Shown one piece after another: positions 1 through 9,146 of a stretch of DNA of 64,000 nucleotides. The notes below the pieces were generated by a model. That model saw only the letters and a program-made list of their open reading frames with translations, was not told where the DNA came from and did not search any database. Origin of the DNA: Streptomyces paludis (GTDB lineage Bacteria > Actinomycetota > Actinomycetes > Streptomycetales > Streptomycetaceae); contig NZ_CP031194.1 of NCBI RefSeq assembly GCF_003344965.1, positions 6,882,001 through 6,946,000 of the forward strand, written 5' to 3'. A program made the translations under genes and the position numbers. Position 1 is the first letter of the stretch. The number at the start of each line of letters is the position of its first letter.

Positions 1-20
1 GTGAGCGACGGGGAGCGGCC

Positions 21-779
21 ATGAGCCGCAAGGAGTTCGAGGCCGCGGCGGAAGCGGCCGCGGAAGCCCTCGGCTCCTCCCGTACCAAGGACCTGGCCGG
101 TGTGCTGTCGCGCGGCCGGGGACTGGACCACGCGCTGGACGCGGTACCGGGCCCCGACTCGCGCGACGCTGTCGTGGCGCTGTACGCGGCGACGGAACGC
201 GCACGGATTCCTTACACCGAGGCCGCCGCGTATATACGCGGATTTGTGGCCGGCTGGGCGCGGCGCCGCGACGAGGTCGACGTCCGTACGGTGTGGAGCG
301 GGCCCGCCACCCCAGGCGTTCCGGTTCGCGCGACGGCACGGGTACTGATCGAGGTCGTCCGCGAGGCACGCACCGAACTCCTGGCCATGACCTATTCGGC
401 GCGCCCGTACGCCCCCTTGGCCAGAGCACTGTCGGACGCTGTGGACCGAGGTGTCGAGGTCCACGTGGTCGTCGAGACACGCCGAGGTGCGTCGGGACTG
501 CTGAGCGGCCCCGAACCGGCCGCCGCGTTCTCAGCGGTCCGGGGGGTTCGGCTGTGGCACTGGGATCCGGCCGAGCGAGAATTCACGCACGCGCGTCAGC
601 ACGCCAAGCTGGCTGTCGCGGACCGTCGTCTCCTCTTGCTCGGCAGCGCGAACCTCACCGAGTCCGGGGTGCGCAGAAACCTTGAAGCCGGAGTCCTCGT
701 TAGGGGAGGAACAGCTCCCCAACGGGCGGCGGACCACATAAGAGAACTTCAGCGGCGTCACATTCTGGTGCCCGTGTGA
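21..779 (+). CDS. drmC: DISARM protein DrmC, phospholipase D-like
   Basis: PLD-superfamily protein matching DrmC of the DISARM anti-phage system, in which it accompanies the DrmA helicase, DrmB and a DNA methyltransferase. The single HKD signature is complete: H194, K196, D201, G208, S209, N211, followed by a conserved-looking E222. One HKD per chain implies that a dimer would form the active site. Length (252 aa) suits DrmC. The ATG has GGGGAG at 10-15. An upstream frame closing at TGA 22-24 would overlap this start as ATGA, so it probably ends an operon whose other genes lie to the left, outside the window. No other DISARM gene follows on the right. Confidence 0.85.
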   Translation: MSRKEFEAAAEAAAEALGSSRTKDLAGVLSRGRGLDHALDAVPGPDSRDAVVALYAATERARIPYTEAAAYIRGFVAGWARRRDEVDVRTVWSGPATPGVPVRATARVLIEVVREARTELLAMTYSARPYAPLARALSDAVDRGVEVHVVVETRRGASGLLSGPEPAAAFSAVRGVRLWHWDPAEREFTHARQHAKLAVADRRLLLLGSANLTESGVRRNLEAGVLVRGGTAPQRAADHIRELQRRHILVPV

Positions 780-828
780 GTGTTGACGTGACGGGGGTAC
801 GTGGCAGACCATCGCGGTGGTTACGAAA

Positions 829-848
829 CGCGTTGGTCCAGTAACGCG
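829..848. repeat. Short inverted repeat after drmC
   Basis: CGCGTT (829-834) and AACGCG (843-848) form a perfect 6-bp inverted repeat with an 8-nt loop, 50 bp after the drmC stop. It could be a weak terminator stem or an operator for the next gene. Nothing else is recognised in 780-988. Confidence 0.3.
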
Positions 849-988
849 ATGTCGAGGGAGCTGCCCATGCGGGGAACAGCCATGAGCGACAGGACCGCGC
901 GCTTGGTGACGAAGGCGACGGTTGTCCGGCGGATGGCGTGCGGGGCGTGTGCGCGCGGCGGCAGTTCGACCGAGGGCTGAGAGCCGTT

Positions 989-2422
989 GTGCCGGGCAGC
1001 TATCTCGACATTGACGAACTGACCCTCCGGGCCGAGGCTCTTGTCTCGGCGTATCCGGGCCGGGCCACGCTGCGGCGGATCGGTTCCTCGCGGGCCGGGG
1101 AGCCGATCCGGCTGCTGTCCGTCGGGCGGGGCAGCCGGCATGTGCTGGTGGTGGCCGGGCCGCACGCCAATGAGCCGGTCGGCGGGGTCACTGTGCTGCG
1201 GCTCGCCCGCCATCTGGCGAACGCGGACGCGAGGGCGGACGAGAAGCCGGGTGCGAAGGCGAACGGGGACGCGAGCGCGAAGGTGAACGGGGGCGCGGGC
1301 GCCGAGGCGTACCGGTCGTCGGCCGGGCCCGCGGACACCGTCTGGCACTTCGTGCTCTCGCTCGACCCCGACGGGGCCCGCCGCAACGAGCGGTGGCTCA
1401 AGGGGCCGATGACCATGGAGCATCACTTCCGGAACTTCTTCCGTCCCGGCTTCGCGGCGCAGCCCGAGTGGCTGCCCACCGCACCGGGAGCGCGGCCCCT
1501 GCCCGAGACCCGGGCGCTCCTCGACATCCAGGACGAGCTTCGGCCGTATCTCCAGTGCTCGCTGCACAGCGCCGACGTCGGCGGCGGCTTCGTCCAGCTG
1601 ACCCGCCGGCTGCCGGGGCTCTCCGGCCCCCTGCTCCGGTCGGCCGGGGACCTCGGGATACCGGTCGAACTGGGCCCGTACGACGCCTTCTTCTGGCCCA
1701 GCCCCGGGCCCGGTGTCTTCGACATGCCGCGGCCGGAGGAGACCGACCAGTTCTCCTCGCTGCCCTCGGCGACCGCCACCTCCACCTGGTTCCACCCGCA
1801 CCGGTACGGCACGGTCACCGCCGTCGTGGAGGCGCCGATGTGGGCCGTGGACGCCGTCGGTGACGCGTCGCCGCACCCCGATCCGCACGGCGCGCTGGAC
1901 ACCATCGGCGGTACCCTCCGGGGCGACGCGCGGCTGCTGTCCGGTCTGCTGGAGCAGGTCAGGGCGGGGCTGCCCGCGACGGCGGGGCCCCTGCTGGCGC
2001 CGATCGACGAGTACCTCGGCGTCTCGCCGGGACTGGCGGACGAATGGGCCTCCGAGGCCGTACGCGGCCCGGCCCCGGCGGCCGGCCGGCCGGGCCGGAC
2101 CCCGCCGATGAACCGGGCGCGGGTCATGACCCTGCGGATAGCCGCCCGCCGTCTCATGGCCCGGTCCGCCGGGCTGATGCACCAGCTGCTCGCCGACGGC
2201 GGGGACGGCCCCACGGGTGCTGCGGCGCACGACGTGCGGACCGCCGTGGACCGCTTCCTCACCGAGCGCTGCCAGTCCTTCGAGGCCGACTGCCGCGCCC
2301 GCTGGGTCCCCGTGCGGGACCAGGCCGAGCACCAGTTCAGAGTCGTCCTCGCCGCCTCCGAACTCGCCGCCGGGGCGCCCGGGATCGCCGACTCGCCGAG
2401 GACAAGAACGGTACGGACATGA
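989..2422 (+). CDS. M14-family zinc carboxypeptidase-like protein
   Basis: Metallocarboxypeptidase of the M14 (carboxypeptidase A-like) fold. Visible zinc ligands are H59 and E62 in a GPHANEP motif and H193 in SLHSADVGGG; a later VVEAPMW carries the candidate general-base Glu. A low-complexity Ala/Asp/Lys/Gly insert lies at about residues 78-112, between the first and third ligands, and is absent from ordinary M14 enzymes. There is no signal peptide, so it is probably cytoplasmic. The chosen GTG at 989 places the family-like start (PGSYLDIDEL) at the N-terminus; an in-frame GTG at 938 would add 17 residues. Neither has a convincing ribosome site. Substrate unknown. Confidence 0.7.
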   Translation: MPGSYLDIDELTLRAEALVSAYPGRATLRRIGSSRAGEPIRLLSVGRGSRHVLVVAGPHANEPVGGVTVLRLARHLANADARADEKPGAKANGDASAKVNGGAGAEAYRSSAGPADTVWHFVLSLDPDGARRNERWLKGPMTMEHHFRNFFRPGFAAQPEWLPTAPGARPLPETRALLDIQDELRPYLQCSLHSADVGGGFVQLTRRLPGLSGPLLRSAGDLGIPVELGPYDAFFWPSPGPGVFDMPRPEETDQFSSLPSATATSTWFHPHRYGTVTAVVEAPMWAVDAVGDASPHPDPHGALDTIGGTLRGDARLLSGLLEQVRAGLPATAGPLLAPIDEYLGVSPGLADEWASEAVRGPAPAAGRPGRTPPMNRARVMTLRIAARRLMARSAGLMHQLLADGGDGPTGAAAHDVRTAVDRFLTERCQSFEADCRARWVPVRDQAEHQFRVVLAASELAAGAPGIADSPRTRTVRT

Positions 2423-2600
2423 ACCCGGCCGCGCCGCACCGTCGCGTACGGCCTTACTACGCCGGGCGCCCGCGCGCAGTCGAACGGTCGAATTCGTGGG
2501 GAATCGGGTCCGCCCGACGGATCCCGGGACTACGCTCGGCATCAGGCGCGAGCACTGTTCGAGACCGTGAGAAGCGATGAGACGTCCAAGAGGGGAGGGG

Positions 2601-5261
2601 ATGCCGGTGTACCGGCCGGAGCGCACGGTCACCCTCCCGTTGCTGGAGCGTGAACCCGAACTGGCCGCGGCGGCCCACGCCGTGGACGCGCTGTGCGGAC
2701 CCGAACCGGCGGGCGGGCTGCTCGTGTACCGCGGCGCCGCCGGGCTCGGGAAGACGGCCCTGCTCAGCGAGGTACGGCGGCTGGCGGCCGGGCGCTGTGT
2801 GGTCTGGTCGGCCCGGGGCGCCGAGGCCGTCGCGGCCGGGCCCTTCGACCTCGCCCGGCAGCTGTTCCGCTCCGCGCTGTCCGCCGACGACGGCGCGTCG
2901 CTCCTGGACGCACGGGAGTTGCTCGGCGACCGGTACGAGATCGTCGGGCCCGCGCTCGGCATAGTGCCGCCCGGCGAACAGCACGCCGACCCCCAGGGCG
3001 TACGGGACGGGCTCGACGCCATGGTGGAACGGCTCGCCGGCGCGCACGGCCCGCTGCTGCTCCTGGTGGACGACGCGCAGTGGTCCGACCTCGAAACCCT
3101 GTCCTGGCTGGCCTCGTTCGCCCGGCGCCCCGGCCGCGGACTGCCCGTCCTCGTGGTCGTCGCGTACCGCACCGAGGAGGCCGTCGGCGAGACCGAGGAG
3201 TACCTCCGTACGCTCGGCACCTCCGCCCGATTACTCGTCACCCTGCGGGAACTGACCGCGGAGGCGACCGCCGACCTCACCAGGACCGCGCTCGGTGACG
3301 CCGCCGACGGCCCGTTCTGCCGCGAGGTGTGGGCGGTCACCGGCGGCAACGCCTACGAGACGGTCGAGCTGCTCGCCAAGGTGCGCGAGAGCGGACTGAG
3401 CCCCGTTGACGAACACGCGAGCGAACTGCGGGTCCTGGGCGCCTCGGCGCGCGGTACGGGCCTGATCGCCCGGCTGGAGGAACTCGGCCCCGCCGCCACC
3501 CGGTTCGCCTGGGCCGCCGCCGTACTCGGCACGGACATCTCCCTCCATCTGGCGGTCGCGCTGGCCGGGATGAGCCACGAAGAGGCCGCCGAGTGCGCCG
3601 AACGGCTGCGCACGGCACGGATCCTCGTGGGCACCGACCCGCTGGAGTTCGTCCATCCGCTGATCGCCGGCGCCGTCTACCGGGCGATCCCGCCCGCCGT
3701 ACGCACCGCGATGCACGGCCTCGCCGCCTGGGCGGTCTCGCGCAGCGGCCGGGGAGCCGCCGCCGCGGCGCCGCACCTCCTCGAAGTCCACCCCGACGGC
3801 GACCCCGAACTCGTCGAGCAACTGCGCGAGGCCGCCGCCGAGCACCTCGCGGTCGGCGCCCCGGACGCCGCCCGCCGCTGCCTCGAACGCGCCCTGCTGG
3901 AACCGCCGTTGTCCTCCGTACGGACCCTCCTGCTGTACGAACTCGGCTGCGCGACCCTGCTCACCTCACCCGCCACCACCGTCAGCCATCTGCGCGCCGC
4001 GCTCGACACCCAGCAGCTCGACGACCCGCTCCGGGTGGATGTGGTGTTCCGGCTCGCGCAGGCGCTCACCCACAACAACCAGACCGGCGACGCCGCCCAT
4101 GTGGTGGCCACCGAGGTCGCCAGAGCCCCGGACGGCCCCGCCCGGATGCGGCTCCAGGCCGCGCACTTCCTGTGGGAGGGCGTCCAGGCCATCGAGGAGG
4201 ACGGCCCGGACCGCTCCCGCAGACTGGCCCGTACGGCGAGCGGGCTCACCGGCCGCGACAGCACCGAACGCGTGCTGCTGATGCTGCGCGCCTTCGACGG
4301 CACGGCGCGGGGCGAGAGCGCCGAGGAGATCGTCCAGATCGCCGAACGGGCCCTGACGGACGGCGGATTGCCGACGGGCGTCGGCTGGGCCGACACCGTA
4401 TGGGGCTTCGAGCCCCCGGCCCTGCTCGGCCTTTCGTACGCCTTCGCCGACCGGCTCGACCGGGCCGAGACCCTGTTCACCGAAGCGCTGCGGGCGTTCG
4501 AGATCTCCGGCTGGAGCGGCGGCCATCTGGCCTTCGCCCACGCGCTCGCCGGCTATGTCCAGCGCCGGCGCGGCCGGCTCGCGGACGCCGAGATGTATCT
4601 GCGCGAGAGCCTGCGGCTGGCCGACCGGGTCGGCAACGGCCTGCCGATGCACTGGGACGCGGCGTGCATGCTCATCGACACCCTGCTCGCGCGCGGCCAT
4701 GTCGAGGAGGCGCGGGAGGCGGCCGAGCATTACTCGTTCGCCACCCCGTACTCCTCCTCCATCGTCATCCCTGACGCACCGTCAGTACGCGGACGGCTGC
4801 TGCTCGCCCTCGGCCGCAAGCGCGAGGCCATCGAGGAACTGGAAGCGGCAGGCGAGGCGTTGACCGCACGGGGCCGGCACAACACCGTCATGGCGCCCTG
4901 GGCCCTCGACCTCGCGCGGGCCGTGGCGGACGACGACCCGAGGCGCGCCGCCCAGCTCGCCTCGTACGCCCGCGACCGCGCGGAGCGGTTCGGCACACAC
5001 ACCGCCATCGGGGCCGCGCTGTGCTGCGCGGCGTCCCTGCGGGAGGGCCGGGCCAGGACCGACCTGCTGGCGCAGGCCGTCGCCCATCTCGAAGCGTCGC
5101 CGTCCCGCTACGAACTGGCCGTCGCCCGCGTCGAGTACGGGATCGCCGCGGGCTTCCCCGCCGAGCTGGCCTGCGGGCTGGAACTGGCCGAGAGCTGCGG
5201 CGCGGACGGGCTGGCGGAACGGGCCCGGACGGCGATGGCGACACGGCACGCGAAGCGCTGA
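2601..5261 (+). CDS. AAA ATPase with helical/TPR-like repeats (LAL-like, no HTH)
   Basis: Large STAND-type ATPase resembling the ATPase and repeat regions of LuxR-family LAL regulators. Walker A is GAAGLGKT near residue 50 and Walker B is LLLLVDDAQW near residue 160; the C-terminal half is helical, TPR-like repeats. The usual C-terminal LuxR helix-turn-helix is absent: the chain stops just after the repeats. GAGGGGAGGGG immediately upstream supports ATG 2601 over the in-frame ATG at 2577. TTA at 3231-3233 (residue 211) suggests bldA-dependent translation. TACGCT at 2531-2536 is a possible -10 box. With no DNA-binding domain it may signal through partners; function unknown. Confidence 0.75.
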   Translation: MPVYRPERTVTLPLLEREPELAAAAHAVDALCGPEPAGGLLVYRGAAGLGKTALLSEVRRLAAGRCVVWSARGAEAVAAGPFDLARQLFRSALSADDGASLLDARELLGDRYEIVGPALGIVPPGEQHADPQGVRDGLDAMVERLAGAHGPLLLLVDDAQWSDLETLSWLASFARRPGRGLPVLVVVAYRTEEAVGETEEYLRTLGTSARLLVTLRELTAEATADLTRTALGDAADGPFCREVWAVTGGNAYETVELLAKVRESGLSPVDEHASELRVLGASARGTGLIARLEELGPAATRFAWAAAVLGTDISLHLAVALAGMSHEEAAECAERLRTARILVGTDPLEFVHPLIAGAVYRAIPPAVRTAMHGLAAWAVSRSGRGAAAAAPHLLEVHPDGDPELVEQLREAAAEHLAVGAPDAARRCLERALLEPPLSSVRTLLLYELGCATLLTSPATTVSHLRAALDTQQLDDPLRVDVVFRLAQALTHNNQTGDAAHVVATEVARAPDGPARMRLQAAHFLWEGVQAIEEDGPDRSRRLARTASGLTGRDSTERVLLMLRAFDGTARGESAEEIVQIAERALTDGGLPTGVGWADTVWGFEPPALLGLSYAFADRLDRAETLFTEALRAFEISGWSGGHLAFAHALAGYVQRRRGRLADAEMYLRESLRLADRVGNGLPMHWDAACMLIDTLLARGHVEEAREAAEHYSFATPYSSSIVIPDAPSVRGRLLLALGRKREAIEELEAAGEALTARGRHNTVMAPWALDLARAVADDDPRRAAQLASYARDRAERFGTHTAIGAALCCAASLREGRARTDLLAQAVAHLEASPSRYELAVARVEYGIAAGFPAELACGLELAESCGADGLAERARTAMATRHAKR

Positions 5262-5404
5262 CCGGCGGGAGACCGGAAGAAAAGGGGGCGGACGGCGGGG
5301 CGCGGACCGGTAGGCTCGATCACCGCCCCTCGCCCGTACGCCCTCGCGCCCGTCCCCCCCGTCGCCCCCCCTTTGTCGTTCCGCGCCGTTCCCAGGAGAG
5401 TGCC

Positions 5405-6223
5405 TTGCCCGACACGTCAGCCCCGGACCTGCGCGCCGACTGTGAGAACTGCTTCGGACTGTGCTGTGTCGCGCTGACCTTCTCGGTCTCGGCGGACTTC
5501 CCGGTCGACAAGAAGGCGGGCGATCCCTGCCGCAATCTGCGCACGGACTTCCGCTGCGGCATTCACACCACCCTGCGCCGGAGCGGCTTCCAGGGCTGCA
5601 CGGTGTACGACTGCTTCGGCGCCGGCCAGAAGATCTCCCAGGTCACCTTCGGCGGCCGGGACTGGCGGCAGGCCCCGGAGACCGCCGAGCAGATGTTCGC
5701 CGTCCTCCCGGTGATGCGCCAGCTCCACGAACTGCTCAGCTATCTGCGCGAGGCCCTGACCCTGGAGCCGGCGCGCTCCCTGCACCCCGAGATCCGCCGC
5801 GCCCTCGACACGACCGAACGTCTGACCCTGACGGACCCCCAGGCGCTGCTGGAACTGGACGTGGCCGCGCGGCGCGCGGCCGTCAACCCGCTCCTGCTGC
5901 GGACGAGCGAGCTGGTACGGGCACAGGTGCCCCGGGCCCGCGGCAGGAAGACCGACCGCAGGGGCGCCGATCTCTTCGGCGCGAAGCTGAAGGGCGCGGA
6001 CCTGCGCGGCGCCGATCTGCGCGGGGCGTATCTGATCGCGGCGGATCTGCGAGGCGCGGATCTGCGGCAGGCCGATCTGATCGGGGCCGACCTCAGGGAC
6101 GCGGATCTGCGCGGCGCCGATCTGACCGGGAGCATCTTCCTGGCGCAGACGCAGGTGAACGCGGCGAAGGGCGACGCGGCGACGGTCCTGCCGCCCGGCG
6201 TCACCCGCCCCGCCCACTGGTAG
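5405..6223 (+). CDS. YkgJ-like Cys-cluster protein with C-terminal pentapeptide repeats
   Basis: 272 aa. The N-terminus carries a Cys-rich cluster (C13, C16, C20, C21, in the spacing CxxCxxxCC), with further Cys in DPC, FRCG, QGC and YDC motifs, typical of YkgJ-type zinc- or iron-binding domains. The last 80 residues are pentapeptide repeats (A-D/N-L-R-G pattern), which fold as a right-handed beta helix and in other proteins mimic DNA or mediate contacts. The start is TTG at 5405 with AGGAGAG just upstream; no ATG or GTG is better placed. TAGGCT at 5311-5316 is a possible -10. It ends 4 bp from the convergent carboxypeptidase gene. Function unknown. Confidence 0.75.
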   Translation: MPDTSAPDLRADCENCFGLCCVALTFSVSADFPVDKKAGDPCRNLRTDFRCGIHTTLRRSGFQGCTVYDCFGAGQKISQVTFGGRDWRQAPETAEQMFAVLPVMRQLHELLSYLREALTLEPARSLHPEIRRALDTTERLTLTDPQALLELDVAARRAAVNPLLLRTSELVRAQVPRARGRKTDRRGADLFGAKLKGADLRGADLRGAYLIAADLRGADLRQADLIGADLRDADLRGADLTGSIFLAQTQVNAAKGDAATVLPPGVTRPAHW

Positions 6224-6227
6224 CCCG

Positions 6228-7604
6228 TCACCCGGTTTCCGCCCGGCGCCGCCGTGACCGGCGTACGACCGCCAGGGCGACCGCCGCGAGACAGGCGCCG
6301 CCGATGAGAACCACCGGAAACACATACCCGGACCGGGAGTCCGTCTCTTCGGCGGCGGAGGAGGCGTGCACGGCGGACTCGGCCGCCCGCCCCGGCCCCG
6401 TCGGCCGCGCCGCTCCGGCGGGCGCCGCCCGCAGCGCTCTCGCGATCGGGCTCTTCTTCCGGCCGTCCGGGTCCTCGTCGCCCGGCCGCACGGGCGGCAG
6501 CGGTGGCAGGGGCGGCGCGGGCGGCTGGAGCGATCCCACCGGAGTGACGTGCTTCCCGGACTCGAAGCCCCAGTCCAGCAGCGACCTGGCCTCCTCGTAG
6601 ACCTCGAACCCGCCGCCCCACTGCGGGTTCATCACCGTCACCAGCAGGGTGCGGTCACCGCGCTTGGCCGCGGCGATCAGGGTGTGGCCCGCCCCGGAGG
6701 TGTAACCGTTCTTGACACCGATCAGCCCCGGATACGGAGTGACCCCGTCGGTGCCGCTCAGCAGACGGTTGGTGTTGACGATGCCGAACGAGCCACCGCC
6801 GTCCGCCGGGAACTGGGCGTCGACCGTCGAGCTGTACCGTACGAACTCCGGCGAGGCCAGCCCCGTACGGCCGAAGACCGCCAGGTCGTACGCCGAGGTG
6901 ACCTGGTCCTCCGCGTCGTAGCCGTCCGGCGAGACGACATGGGTGTCCAGCGCGCCCAGCAGCTTCGCCTTCGCGCGCATCTGGGTGACCGTCGCGTCCC
7001 AGCCGCCGTTCATCTCGGCGAGCGCGCGGACCGCGTCGTTGCCGGAGCTGAGGAAGACCCCCCGCCACAGGTCCGCCACCTCGTACGACTCGCCCGGCAC
7101 GATCCCCACCAGGCTGCTGCCCGGTCCGATGTCGGCCAGCTCGTCCTCGGTGACCGTGTGCCGGGCGTGTTCGGGCAGCCGGGGCAGGGCGGTGATCGCG
7201 AAGAGCGTCTTGAGGGTGCTCGCCGGGGGCAGCTTGAGATGCGCGTTCCGGGCCGCGAGCACCTCACCCGTACGGGCGTCGGCGATCAGCCAGGACAGCG
7301 CGGACACCTCGCTCGGCGGCGGGGTGCCGCGCGCGGGCCGGACCTGGGTCCCGGAGCGGTGGAGCAGCGAGTTGTCCGCGGGGGCGGCGGGGGCCGCCGG
7401 GGCGGGGGAGGCCGGCGGGTCCGAGAAGGCGGTGGAGCCCGCCACCGCCACCGCGGGGGCGCCGGGCAGACCGGGCGCCCGTACGACCGGATCGCTTCCG
7501 GAGTCCGCGGCGGCCGACGCGGCCGCGGGCAGGAGGACCAGCAGGCCGGTGGCGAGGGCCACGGTGCCGGAGAGCGCGGAGCGCGTCACGGATCTGGTGA
7601 TCAT
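6228..7604 (-). CDS. D-alanyl-D-alanine carboxypeptidase (S11, PBP5-like)
   Basis: Secreted, membrane-anchored penicillin-binding protein that would trim the terminal D-Ala from peptidoglycan stem peptides. It has an N-terminal signal segment (about residues 1-32) and a low-complexity Pro/Ala linker. The catalytic motifs are SxxK (ASTLK), SGN (LSSGNDAV) and KNG in place of the usual KTG (VKNGYTSG). A C-terminal transmembrane helix is followed by an Arg-rich cytoplasmic tail, the usual anchoring for actinobacterial DacB/DacC types. It is convergent with the pentapeptide gene. Confidence 0.88.
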   Translation of the reverse strand: MITRSVTRSALSGTVALATGLLVLLPAAASAAADSGSDPVVRAPGLPGAPAVAVAGSTAFSDPPASPAPAAPAAPADNSLLHRSGTQVRPARGTPPPSEVSALSWLIADARTGEVLAARNAHLKLPPASTLKTLFAITALPRLPEHARHTVTEDELADIGPGSSLVGIVPGESYEVADLWRGVFLSSGNDAVRALAEMNGGWDATVTQMRAKAKLLGALDTHVVSPDGYDAEDQVTSAYDLAVFGRTGLASPEFVRYSSTVDAQFPADGGGSFGIVNTNRLLSGTDGVTPYPGLIGVKNGYTSGAGHTLIAAAKRGDRTLLVTVMNPQWGGGFEVYEEARSLLDWGFESGKHVTPVGSLQPPAPPLPPLPPVRPGDEDPDGRKKSPIARALRAAPAGAARPTGPGRAAESAVHASSAAEETDSRSGYVFPVVLIGGACLAAVALAVVRRSRRRRAETG

Positions 7605-7763
7605 TCCGCCACGGTAGGAACGGACGGCGTTCCGCGCCCCTCGCGTGGGCCGACCGGAGGTATCCCCGTCCCGCGGGGCCGGTCAGTGAAGGGCGCGCGG
7701 CCGACACCCGATCGGGTGGTTCGGCGGCCCGGCGCTGCCTCTCACTGCCTCGCTCACTCCGTC

Positions 7764-8804
7764 TCACTCCGCGGCGGGAGCGTGCTCGGCGTGCGGAAGG
7801 TGTTCCGTGTGCTGGATGTGATCGGCCCGCTGGATGGGTTCCGGGTGTTCCGCGTCCTCGGCGAACGGGGCGGGCGGCGCGGCCGGGGCGGTCATGATGT
7901 CCGTGCCGATCACGTCGAGCAGCCGCAGCTTCTCCGCCGCCTCGGAGCCGGGCGCCGCCGAGTAGGCGGAGATCCGCAGGTCACAGCCCGGCACGGTGAA
8001 CGTGTCGCGGTCGACGGTCAGCGGTCCGACGTCGGGGTGCAGGACGGTGCTGATCCCGGTGGAGTGCGAACCGGCGATACGGGAGTTCCACAGCGCCCCG
8101 AACCGGGCGCTCGCGCGCCGCAGTTCCCCGATGAGGAAGCGCAGCCGTACATCGGTCGGGTAGTGCACCGTCGCGGCCCGCAGATCCGCGACGAGGGCGG
8201 CCTCGAAGCCCGCCTCCTGCTCGGGGGTGTGGGTGACCCGGCTGGGCTGGCCGGTGAAGTGCTGCCAGGCCGCGTTGCGGCCGCGCGCCGGGATCCCGGA
8301 CGGGTCGCCGACGAGGGCGGCCCACAGCGGATTCCAGGTCAGCAGGTTCCAGGAGGCGTCGTAGACCCCGACGGGTGTCCCGCCGAGCCGTCCGAGCAGC
8401 CGCCGCACACTGGGCGGGACCAGCTCCGAGACCCGGCCCAGCGCGGGCGGGGACTGCCCGGCGAGCAGGAAGAGATGACGGCGTTCGTCCTCGGAGAGCC
8501 GTAGCGCACGCGCCAGCGAGGCGAGGACCTGGGCCGACGGGGAGGTGGCGCGCCCCTCCTCCAGCCGGCCGAGATAGTCCATGGACAGACCGGTCAGCCG
8601 GGCCAGCTCCGTCAGCCCCAGCCCCGCCGGCCGCTCGCCGCCCGCTCCCGGGGTCTCGTCGGGCTCCCCGGCTTCCTTGGGCTCCCCGGCTCTTCCGGCT
8701 GCTCCGGACTCACGCGACGCGTCGGCGGGCGGCCCGGTCTCGGCCGAGGGGATCCGGTCACGCCAGCGGTGCAGGGCCGTGCCCAGCTCTCCGTGTCGGG
8801 TCAT
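7764..8804 (-). CDS. XRE-family regulator with MmyB/MltR-like ligand-binding domain
   Basis: Helix-turn-helix protein of the actinobacterial type that pairs an N-terminal HTH with a C-terminal PAS-like MmyB/MltR domain, which binds fatty-acid-like ligands in characterised relatives. The HTH reads LTELARLTGLSMDYLGRLEE; the ligand domain begins near residue 130 with PVGVYDASWNLLTWN. Unusually, an acidic Gly/Glu/Pro insert of roughly 40 residues with repeated AGEP units (about residues 24-60) splits the first HTH helix from the recognition part. The tail (EHxPHAEH) is His-rich. No divergent oxidoreductase, the usual target of this family, is adjacent. A palindrome lies just upstream of the start. 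Confidence 0.8.
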   Translation of the reverse strand: MTRHGELGTALHRWRDRIPSAETGPPADASRESGAAGRAGEPKEAGEPDETPGAGGERPAGLGLTELARLTGLSMDYLGRLEEGRATSPSAQVLASLARALRLSEDERRHLFLLAGQSPPALGRVSELVPPSVRRLLGRLGGTPVGVYDASWNLLTWNPLWAALVGDPSGIPARGRNAAWQHFTGQPSRVTHTPEQEAGFEAALVADLRAATVHYPTDVRLRFLIGELRRASARFGALWNSRIAGSHSTGISTVLHPDVGPLTVDRDTFTVPGCDLRISAYSAAPGSEAAEKLRLLDVIGTDIMTAPAAPPAPFAEDAEHPEPIQRADHIQHTEHLPHAEHAPAAE

Positions 8805-8811
8805 GGAGTCA

Positions 8812-8844
8812 GTATCAGCGGGTACGGCCGCTTCCGCCTGATAC
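8812..8844. promoter_or_regulatory. Candidate autoregulatory operator
   Basis: GTATCAG (8812-8818) and CTGATAC (8838-8844) are a perfect 7-bp inverted repeat 19 bp apart, starting 8 bp upstream of the XRE-family start. The position covers its expected core promoter, suggesting autorepression. Confidence 0.4.
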
Positions 8845-9146
8845 CGTCCAGTACTTTCCCGTCCGGTTCCGCTGTTCTCCGCCCGGCCCCGCCGTTTTCC
8901 GTGCGCTGCGGCGGCTGGGCGGGCGTCCGGCGGCAGGCGGACCGGTGGCCGTTCCGTACATGATCGGAAGAATCAACGTTCCCGAACGGGGGCCGCCCCA
9001 ACCGCCGTTGCGCGAAGCGGCGAGTAATCGCCAACCCCCTCCCACCTGGCGCTGATCCGGATTACGGTTGATCCCGATACGTGGCGCGCGGTCCCCTCGG
9101 GGGCCGCGCGCCGGACCGGGGTGCGGGGGAGCGGGGGGAGCGGAGC
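8845..9146. other. Intergenic region without a recognised gene
   Basis: About 300 bp between divergent genes. I see a short palindrome CGTTC-CC-GAACG at 8977-8988 and a GGGGGAGCGGGGGGAG purine run at 9125-9140 serving as ribosome site for the next gene. Open frames here are short and lack coding character. Confidence 0.4.

Noticed and set aside
821..3349. 842-codon open frame on the minus strand
   Set aside because: It lies antisense to the M14 peptidase and the AAA gene, is Arg/Ser/Pro-rich, has no domain and no ribosome site; a product of high third-position GC.
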